A stretch of 64,000 bases of DNA from Artemisia argyi (lineage: Eukaryota > Streptophyta > Magnoliopsida > Asterales > Asteraceae). A model generated the notes under the pieces. That model was not told the origin of the DNA. It ran no database searches and saw only the letters and a list, made by a program, of their open reading frames with translations. The translations under genes were made by a program, and so were the position numbers. Every line of letters begins with the position of its first letter. Within the stretch, counting starts at the first letter, position 1. Shown here piece after piece: positions 56,732-64,000 of this stretch. Where the stretch lies: contig CM060685.1 in the NCBI GenBank assembly GCA_030686995.1, positions 129,853,823 through 129,917,822 of the forward strand, given 5' to 3'.

Positions 56732-57200
56732 CAATGTTGCAAAAATCGTGAATCGGTAGTCGGGCGGTTGACCACCCTGCAACGATTAATCGGCCAAGGC
56801 GGGATTAATCGGTGATTAATCGGATTGGCATTTCCTGTATGTTTTGGGTATTTCTGGAGAGCAAACTAGAGCAAACTAAAGATCTTAATTAATTCCAAGC
56901 CTACTATGTTTTCAAACCTCAGTAAAAGGCTCCAATTCTGATTATGAGGCCCATTGTGTATTACAAGTGAAATAAACGATCCCCAAATTAAGTAGAATGC
57001 CTAATTTTTTATTTTTTAAATCTCACCGATTCGGCTGAATTTTGGCCAATTCGGCCAATTTTTGCTCAATTCGGCCGATTTTTAACCAATTTTTTCCGAT
57101 TATTTTGCCTAGGTCGATTTTCAAAAATCAACAAGGTGTATGACCAATTAACGATTAATCGGTGATTAATCGACCGATTCGGCCAATTTTTGCAACAATG
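56732..57200. mobile_element. Non-autonomous hAT element, AATCGGCC-rich (hAT-2, copy b)
   Basis: Same family as 1275-1765, reverse orientation. Left end CAATGTTGCAAAAATCG, right end TTTTTGCAACAATG. The 8-bp target duplication has one mismatch (ATAAATAT 56724-56731, ATAAATGT 57201-57208). The internal 250 bp matches copy a closely (GCAAACTAAAGATCTTAA, GCCTACTATGTTTTCAAACCTC). Confidence 0.85.
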
Positions 57201-57237
57201 ATAAATGTTCTCCAAAATTCTGACTGAGATTCTTGGA

Positions 57238-57337
57238 AACTTTAGAAAATCTAAAAATTAACAAATGCAAATGCTTGTTTTGTTTAAAACTTTAGAAAAT
57301 CTAAAAATTAACAAATGTAAATGCTTGTTTTGTTTAA
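57238..57337. repeat. 50-bp tandem duplication
   Basis: Two copies of a unit beginning CTTTAGAAAATCTAAAAATT and ending GCTTGTTTTGTTTAA, one visible difference. Confidence 0.85.
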
Positions 57338-57447
57338 TTGTTGAAAATTTTCTTTGATTTTTTGTCTCGTTAAAAAAAATTAAAAAATGATAAGTAAAAA
57401 AATCATTTTTGAAAAAGGTGTTGAAAATTCAGAAAACATGTTTAGAG

Positions 57448-57776
57448 TAAGGGTGAGCAAACGGACCGGATGGACCGGACCGACCGACACAATCGACCGG
57501 ACCGACCACATTCGGTCCGGTCCTCGGTCTAGTCTTTTTGGCTAATTCGGTCCTCGGTCCGGTCGGTCCGGTCCGGACCGACCAAAAAACCGAAAAAACG
57601 TGCCAAAAATGCCTAATTGGACCGGACCGACCGAAGACCGGACCGGACCGAACCGGACCGAGACCGGACCGACCATATTCGGTCCGGTCTCGGTCCATGG
57701 TTTTTCCAGTTCTCGGTCTTCGGTCCGGTCCGGTCTTGGCCGGTCCGGTCCGGTTTTTGGACCATGCTCACCCCTA
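57448..57776. mobile_element. Non-autonomous hAT element, CGGACCG-rich (hAT-4)
   Basis: TIRs TAAGGGTGAGCA / TGCTCACCCCTA, perfect 8-bp target duplication GTTTAGAG (57440-57447, 57777-57784). The interior is almost entirely GGACCGGACCGACC-type words and complements. The TIR is close to that of 205-521 (GGGATGAGCA), so the two are related at their ends while their filler arrays differ. Open frames inside are repeat translations. Confidence 0.9.
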
Positions 57777-57930
57777 GTTTAGAGACAACTCTCTATAAAC
57801 ACGAAATGTATAAGGCAAAATATAGATAGAGGGCAGGGAACAATTTTTGGGGAGTATAAATCACACTTTCAAAAAGATTAGTTATATATTACAAAAGTCA
57901 CTTTTCAATTTGAAAAGATGAATCTTGGCT

Positions 57931-58451
57931 TGACCTTTACCTATCGTCGTGAACCTAGAGGAGGTGTTGAAGAGGTTCAACAAAAGCAGCTCCTTTCTCG
58001 TATCTCGGACCTTGTTCTTCCTCAAATGATTGATCTTTGGGTGTGGAATTTAGAGGTTTCAGGTGATTTTTCATATAGCTCGGTTCGTAATCTCATTGAC
58101 CATAGTTTTCTTCCAAAGGAGAAGGTTCCTACAAGGTGGGTTAAGGTGATCCCCATTAAGGTTAACATTTTTGCTTGGAAGTTCGCTCGGATAAGTTTCC
58201 TCCCTGGTTGAATATCTCTTTAAGAGGAGTCAAGCTTAACTCTATTCTTTGCCCCTTATGCAATGCGGGAGTGGAATCCACTTCTCATCTCATCTTCTCT
58301 TGTTCGATAGCTCGTAATCTAAGATTGGTTTTTCGTTGGTGGGAGTTTGAATATTCTAATCTCTCTTCTTATAATGATTGGCTCGCTTGGCTCATCAATG
58401 TTAGGATGCCTAATGATCATTTGAAGGAGATCCTTGAAGGCGTATGTTATG
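57931..58451 (+). pseudogene. LINE (L1-type) ORF2 3' end, part 1
   Basis: RREPRGGVEEVQ and TRWVKVIPIKVNIFAWKFAR lead to the RT-associated zinc region CPLCNAGVESTSHLIFSC (58250 onward) and WLAWLINVRMP, the zf-RVT tail of plant L1 ORF2. A one-base frameshift near 58185. 5' truncated: no RT or endonuclease domain is present. Interrupted by a hAT at 58452. Confidence 0.8.
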
Positions 58452-58915
58452 CAGGGCCGTCTCGTGGATTTTAGTGGCCCTGTGTTGTAACTACGTAAAG
58501 GCCTTATTAAACACAAGATATTTCAATGACTACAATTACCCCATCAAACACAATAACCAACGTAATACGTAAGAAATAATCAAAGTTTAATAAGACGATT
58601 TTTAACATCATAATCGGGTAAAACAAGAATCACGTTATTCTTTTTTTTTTTCTTTAAGTCACTAACCAATTGCATACTATTGTAATACAGATAGGTGTCT
58701 AATTGTATTAGTAGTTAATTTAGATGTGTTATTATATATTGATTGAACTATGGCTTAGTGATAACAAACAAAACAACAAAGGATGAAAGATATAAACAAA
58801 AAGTAAAAGCTTTAACTTATATGAATGTAATAAGCATAGTTAGAAATTTGTGGCCCCAACAAAACGGGAGGCCATGTGCCTCTACACCGCATGCACACCC
58901 TTAGAACCGGCCTTG
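58452..58915. mobile_element. Non-autonomous hAT element inside the LINE (hAT-5)
   Basis: CAGGGCCGTCTC left end and the complement of CAAGGCCGGTTC at the right, perfect 8-bp target duplication ATGTTATG (58444-58451, 58916-58923). AT-rich interior without an array. Confidence 0.85.
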
Positions 58916-59200
58916 ATGTTATGTCATGTGGTAGCTTCTATGGAGATTCAGAAATCAGTTCCTTTTCGGCAATCGTCAGCCTAGAATGGATTCTCTTTTT
59001 AATGATATTGTTCAAATGTCTTTTACTTGGTGTTCTTGTCGTAGTAAGTAAAAACTCAACTGGGTCACCTGATTGCAAAATCTCAGTTAATTTCTTAATT
59101 TGTAATTTTCTTCTAGATCCTTGCTAGTTTTACTAAATTTACCATTCAAAAAAAAGTTTGACAAAAAAATAATAATAATAATAAATAAAATAAAATAAAC
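58916..59200 (+). pseudogene. LINE ORF2 3' end, part 2, and tail
   Basis: Resumes after the hAT with coding resemblance to the LINE C-terminus, ending at TAA around 59049, then a 3' UTR and a TAA/TAAA-rich tail (59161-59200). Confidence 0.6.
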
Positions 59201-60224
59201 CCCTTTTGAGTTTCTTTTTTGCTAGGATTTTTAAGAAATTTCTCTAAAGAAATCAATTTCTCTACAACCGAACGCAACATTATTTCTTCAGTTAGTTTGA
59301 ACTTTTCCGATTTAATTTGCCTTATTGGAAGATACAGAAACATAAAGATTAAATAAACATCGTTGATGGGAAGGATTTAGCAGTGGTGTGGTTGCGACGT
59401 ATTAGGTTGTTGAGAAGGTGATGTTTGTTTATTAAGAAGCTCTGAATTTGAATCTGATTCGTACATTTGAATCTGAATATGCGGTAGAAAAGTCTAAATC
59501 TGATTTTCATCTTAATCTGAATAAGTGGTTGAGAAATCAGAATCTGACTCAAATGAAACTGTTTGTTTTTTTAAACATGTCTAAATGTATTAAATTATCA
59601 GTTTTTATAATTTAAATATAAAATAATTGTATTAGCATGATAAATAAATTTTATTGAATATAAAAAGACAAAGTATTATAATACGATCATATAAAAGTTA
59701 AAAGTATTTTAAACAAAACATGAAATCTCATGTTTATTTGACAAAAATAAATGTGTCAGAGTTTAAATTGAACTTCTTAAAACGATTAAGTAAATGGATC
59801 GCACTAGAATTGAAATATATGAATCTGAAACCGAACCATTTAATTTGAACAAAATATAAATTGGCACATATTATCTTATACATTTTTTATCTAAAAGAAC
59901 ATATGCAATGATTTTATTTAATACTTTTAATGCAAAAGACAAAGGCGAAACAAGACAAATAAATAAAGAATAACCAAAATAAAACAAATAATAAAAAAAA
60001 AAATCATAACAAAAGAAGAAATAACTAAAATAAATAAATAAATAAAGAGAAAAGTCAAAAATACATCCCTGAGTTTTGTCAAATGATACGTTTACATCCT
60101 TTTTTCTTTTTTCGTCTCAAATATCATCCCTCCGTTAGTAACTTTGGAACAAAACCATCCCTCCGTTAGAAATATCAGTTAATGAGGACTAACGATGCAA
60201 ATTATTTTCCGTTATCTCCTAACA
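59201..60224. other. AT-rich intergenic sequence
   Basis: No gene. Repeated GAATCTGA words (59448-59540) and CATCCCTCCGTTAG duplicated near 60126 and 60162. Confidence 0.5.
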
Positions 60225-60452
60225 AGGGTTAAAATATTTGCATCGTTAATCCTCATTGAGTTAAAATATTGCATCGTTAGTCCTCATTGACTATAGAGTT
60301 AAAATATTTACATCGTTAGTCCTTATTGAGTTAAAATATTTGCATTGTTAGTCCTCATTGAGTTAAAATATTTGCATCGTTAGTCCATATTGACTATAGA
60401 GTTAAAATATTTGCATCGTTAGTCCTTATTGAGTTAAAATATTTGTATTGTT
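60225..60452. repeat. 33-44-bp minisatellite
   Basis: About seven copies of GTTAGTCCTCATTGAGTTAAAATATTTGCATC; some units are lengthened by an extra ACTATAGA. Confidence 0.85.
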
Positions 60453-61536
60453 ACCATCGCCACCACCCACCACCGCCACCACCACCCACCAACACCACCG
60501 CCACCACCGCAACCCACCACTACCCACCACCGCCACCACCACCCACCAACACCTACCACCACCATCGCCACCCACCACTACCCACCACCGCCACCACCGC
60601 CACCACCACCCACCAACACCCACCACCACCACCGCTACCCACCACCACCCGCCACCGCCACCACCACCCACCACCACCCACCACTACCCCCACTGCCACC
60701 ACCACCCACCAACACCCACCACCACCCACCACCACCTCCGCCACCACCACCCACCACCGACACCACCACCGCCGCCGCCACCACAACCACCACCGCCGCC
60801 ACCCCCCACCGCCGCCACCGCCGCCGCCGCCACCACGCACCACCACTGCCGCCGCCACCACCACCCACCAACACCCACCACCACCACCGCCACCCACCAC
60901 TACCCACCACCACCACCACCACCCACCGCCACCGCCACCGCCACCGCCACCACCACCGCCGTCGCCGCCACCACCACCACCGCGGTGGTGGGTGGTGGTG
61001 GGTGGTGGCGGTGGTGGGTAGTGGTGGGTGGCGGTGTTGGTGGTGTGTAGTGCTGGGTGGCGGCGGTGGTGGTGGCGGTGGTGGGTGGTGGTGGGTGGCG
61101 GAGGTGGTGGTGTGTAGTGGTGGGTGGCGGCGGTGATGGTGGTGGCGGTGGTGGGTAGTGGTGGGTGGCGTTGCTGGTGGTGGTGGTTGCGGCGGTGGTG
61201 GCGGTGGTGGTGGCGGCGGTGGTGGGTGGCGGTGGTGGCGGCGACGGTGGTTGGTGGCGGTGGGGTTGGTGGGTGGTGGGTGGCGGTGGTGGTGGTGGCG
61301 GCGGCGGTGGTTGGTGTTGGTGGGGTTGGTGGGTGGTGGTGGCAGTGGTGGTGGTAGTGGTGGCGGCGGCGGTGGTGGGTGGTGGTGGGTGGTGGCGGAT
61401 GGTGGTGGCGGCGGTGGTTGGTGTTGGTGGGGGGTGGTGGGTGGTGGTGGTGGTGGTGGTGGTGGCGGCGGCGGTGGGTAGTGGTGGGTGGCGGTGGTGG
61501 TGGTGGGTGTTGGTGGGTGGTGGTGTGTAGTGGTGG
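60453..61536. repeat. Mirror-symmetric CCA/TGG array
   Basis: CCACCACCG/CCACCCACCA units to 60980, then an abrupt switch at a CCGCGG centre (60980-60985) to GGTGGTGGC units up to the LTR of R. The result is a 1.1-kb low-complexity inverted repeat; the G-rich half contains many GG/GGG runs. All Pro/Thr/His or Gly/Trp frames here are translations of the repeat. Confidence 0.95.
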
Positions 61537-62884
61537 TGATGAGGCGAAAAATGATCCGTTTTTAGGGGGTCATTTAAGCCCGAATCCGAACTTATTTGAT
61601 CAAATATTGCCCTAAATCGTTCCTTTTGTGATTTTAGGTACTTGGAGAGTGAATTCTGTAAAAGAAGTCATTTTGGACGTTTTTGGAGCATAAAAGTGAA
61701 GAAAACGGCAAAGTCTCAATTTTCCATGCTGGGAACAGGAGGTGACAGCGTCAAGAGTAATTCCATGACGGCGTCAAACCTCAAGAATTAAAATCCGTAG
61801 TTGATGACGGCGTCACACAGGGCGTCAGAAGTAGATCAAGGCCGTCCGAGGAAGTATTTGGCGGCGAGATGACGGCGTCACACCTTTGTTCTTGACGCCG
61901 TCATCCGTGTTTTCCTATATATAGTTTTCTAGTTTTTCACATTAAGAAGGAGAAGTTTTGGAGAAACCCTAAAGACGATTTTGGTGCAACCTTTACAGGT
62001 TTTTCAAGGGTTCCAAACCCTTGATACCTTGCATTGTAATTGAGATAAGTGTTCTTCTAATTCAATCAATATGTCTATGTGTTGGTTGTCTATATCTTGT
62101 TCTTGTCTCAATTCCATTATGCTAGGCTAGATCTCTTTTGTGTTTGCTTAGATCTAATGAAACCTAGATATTGATTATGTGTTGATTACTTGTTTATTCT
62201 TGTCTTGGATGAATGATTTATATGTTAGGCTTAAGAAAACTGGCAGATCTCCAAATGGTAACATGCTTGAACGTCTTAAGAAACATGAACCGAGGCGTAC
62301 TAGGTCTTTATTGGTTGTATTTAATGCATGAGCCACTGTTTACAATCCCTATAGTTGTGCTGGGCATGGTGTAGGAGGAGATAAGAGCTCATAGAATTGG
62401 GGAGTTATGTATGCCACCCCATGAATGGTATTAAGGAATACAATCTGTCATCCATGCAATTATAACAAGTAATTAACGTGTAAAAGATATCTAGGGAGTA
62501 GTGAAATCTAAGTAAACACATTTTCTCCAATTACTGCTCACAACCTTAGTATAATTAGTTTATTTTCATTTTTAGTATTTTATTTTGATTGCATCTTAGT
62601 ATTGGGTTAGTTGAATAGCAACTAATTCCGCCCTAATTCTTCAAAACCCGAGATTTTTACTTGCTTTCCATAAAACATAAAAATACAAAAATAATCATCC
62701 CTCACCTTTAGAACTAGTAATTTAGGCTTTCTAATCCTAGCGACACTATTCCTAAGTTGAACGATCAATCCCCCGGTACTTGTCACTATACTATACTACA
62801 ACGATCAGGTACACTGCCTGGTGGGGGTTGTAAGCTTCTCGAGATCCCTCGAGAGGTAAAGCCTGTTGCGATTCCCACGCATCA
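61537..62884 (+). repeat. 5' LTR of Athila-like element R
   Basis: TGATGAGGCG...ACGCATCA, 1348 bp, clearly related to the P/Q LTRs. TATA at 61914-61924 with TGACGGCGTCA copies at 61743-61907. The 3' end of the element is outside the window. A GGTGG target duplication is possible but cannot be confirmed. Confidence 0.9.
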
Positions 62885-62890
62885 AGTTTT

Positions 62891-62909
62891 TGGCGCCGCA
62901 GCCCGGGGA
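62891..62909 (+). promoter_or_regulatory. Primer binding site of R
   Basis: TGGCGCCGCAGCCCGGGGA, identical to that of Q, tRNA-Asp type. Confidence 0.8.
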
Positions 62910-63063
62910 ATAGTTATTGTCTAGGTTAGAATCTCTTTTTATTAGGTCTATTTGCTAGATTCCTTTCTAGTAAGATTTTATTTTTATTTTCTAGGTTTTC
63001 TTTAGTCTATCTTTTTCTTTGTGTGTTTGTTCGTAATTTCCATTGACTCTTCCGTTCACCATT

Positions 63064-64000
63064 ATGGAGTACGCGAATCCACCATACCACCAACCACAAA
63101 GGCCATTCTACCCTATTGACATCTCGAATATCAAACAATATCGAGATGAACCCATATATGATGTATGGACTCGTTTTAAAATTTTACTTCGAAAATTCCC
63201 TCATCATAGTTTCTCTTTAGCATCCCTAACCCAAACTTTTTACTATCGTGTCAGCCGATGTGACCAAATGTGCATTGATGATTTTGCCAATGGGGGCCCT
63301 AGGGAATTAAGTGCTGAAGAAGCATGGGATACCATAGAAGACTGTGCCCAATATTATCATAGAGTAGACAACCCAACAAACAACATCACAAATCAATCAA
63401 AAACAAGTTTGAAGGAGCAAACAGGAAGTTTGTCTGGGGATGATTACTCAGGGATACCTGTGTTGATGTCACCTAAAACCATAGTACAAAACAAACACAT
63501 AGGTAATTTAGATACAATGGAGGATGAGGTGGATAATCCAAGCCCACAAAGTACCCCACAAGTCCTACCATCATTTGAGGCACATACACCGCCCGTGACT
63601 TACCCGGAAGAAGTAGAAGAGACTATAGGAACTCCAATTGAGGTAGAACCCTTGGACCAAGCACCACTAGAGGATATAGGTTTGAACACTTGTAGTGATA
63701 ACCTTACTCCTAGTTCTAGGGAAGTTCTTAGTTTTGATGAAACGGAGCCTCAACCAGAACCGTTACCTAATCTTCCATCCTTGGATGTGAATTTAGGAAT
63801 TGAGATAGGTTCCGATCCACCCATCAAACCTTATAGTCCGGGTAGTCTTAGGATAAAGGTAGTGGACTCTAAGCCTTGTATAGAGGAAGCCAATATAGGA
63901 GTGGAAAATGACCTTACATGCTTACATCACCCATTTATGATTGATCGTAAGAAACATTATGGGTTTAAACCGGGTTTATTAGGTCAAGATGGATCCCCAA
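63064..64000 (+). CDS. gag: gag (partial) of element R, Athila-like
   Basis: Open from ATG 63064 to the window end (312 codons, no stop). MEYANPPYHQ is shared at its start with the Q ORF. Residues 20-110 match the Ty3 Gag capsid type (YDVWTRFKILLRKFPHHSF, LTQTFYYRV, ELSAEEAWDTIEDCAQYYH). A long acidic Pro/Glu-rich spacer follows. No CCHC knuckle before the edge. Intact so far, so R may be the least damaged LTR element here. Confidence 0.75.
   Translation, partial: MEYANPPYHQPQRPFYPIDISNIKQYRDEPIYDVWTRFKILLRKFPHHSFSLASLTQTFYYRVSRCDQMCIDDFANGGPRELSAEEAWDTIEDCAQYYHRVDNPTNNITNQSKTSLKEQTGSLSGDDYSGIPVLMSPKTIVQNKHIGNLDTMEDEVDNPSPQSTPQVLPSFEAHTPPVTYPEEVEETIGTPIEVEPLDQAPLEDIGLNTCSDNLTPSSREVLSFDETEPQPEPLPNLPSLDVNLGIEIGSDPPIKPYSPGSLRIKVVDSKPCIEEANIGVENDLTCLHHPFMIDRKKHYGFKPGLLGQDGSP

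Noticed and set aside
60426..61615. Long Pro/Thr/His and Gly/Trp frames
   Set aside because: Triplet-repeat translation in every frame of the CCA/TGG array.

Overview
This window looks like a repeat-rich intergenic block of a flowering-plant nuclear genome. The plant LTR retrotransposons, the tRNA-type primer binding sites and the hAT, CACTA, Helitron and LINE remnants show this directly. The style of the copia open reading frames, including their extra 3' ORFs, and of the LINE zinc-finger tail resembles what I remember from Asteraceae (Tanacetum-like) genomes; the family-level call is inference. I see no host gene, tRNA, rRNA or CRISPR array.

Layout. 1-14.1 kb is a mosaic of non-autonomous DNA elements: two hAT-type elements (205-521, 1275-1765), two large foldback elements packed with 10-bp minisatellite and 20-bp palindromic arrays (about 1986-5233 and 5265-8018), a TIR element inserted in a (TA)n tract (8333-9169), two Helitron-like termini (10.2-10.9 kb), a 1.6-kb foldback (11047-12669) and two CACTA-like ends (13.0-13.5 kb). 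At 13.8 kb starts the 3' part of a Helitron/PIF1-type helicase pseudogene. It was hit by a hAT element (14080-14755) and then by a nested stack of LTR retrotransposons, so its last codons lie at 56.4 kb.

The stack, outside in, with 5-bp target duplications read at every level: M, a minus-strand copia/Sirevirus-like element (14773-56409, TSD CAAGA); N, a plus-strand copia/Sirevirus-like element inside M (17934-47372, TSD GTTTC); Q, a minus-strand non-autonomous Ty3/Athila-like element inside ORF3 of N (31482-44365, TSD GAGGT); P, a plus-strand relative of Q inside Q (35383-41745, TSD CTAGA). A 3.4-kb solo LTR (24368-27738) splits the pol of N. Both copia elements carry gag, protease, integrase, reverse transcriptase and RNase H, plus extra ORFs between RNase H and the 3' LTR. 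All reading frames carry premature stops, but N is nearly intact.

56.4-64 kb holds the end of the helicase relic, a second copy of the 1275-1765 hAT family in opposite orientation, another hAT element rich in CGGACCG (57448-57776), a 5'-truncated LINE with a hAT inside it, a 33-bp minisatellite, a 1.1-kb mirror-symmetric CCA/TGG array, and the 5' LTR plus open gag frame of a fifth LTR element (R) that runs off the window.

The most interesting signals are in the internal regions of M and N. Each copia element repeats its LTR promoter-proximal sequence module in front of internal TATA boxes that precede the extra 3' ORFs. In M, one such ORF also has a convincing 5'-UTR intron. In N, ORF3 is divergent from an antisense ORF across what looks like a bidirectional promoter. 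In the Athila-like P, Q and R the LTR TATA box is preceded by a cluster of TGACGGCGTCA palindromes.
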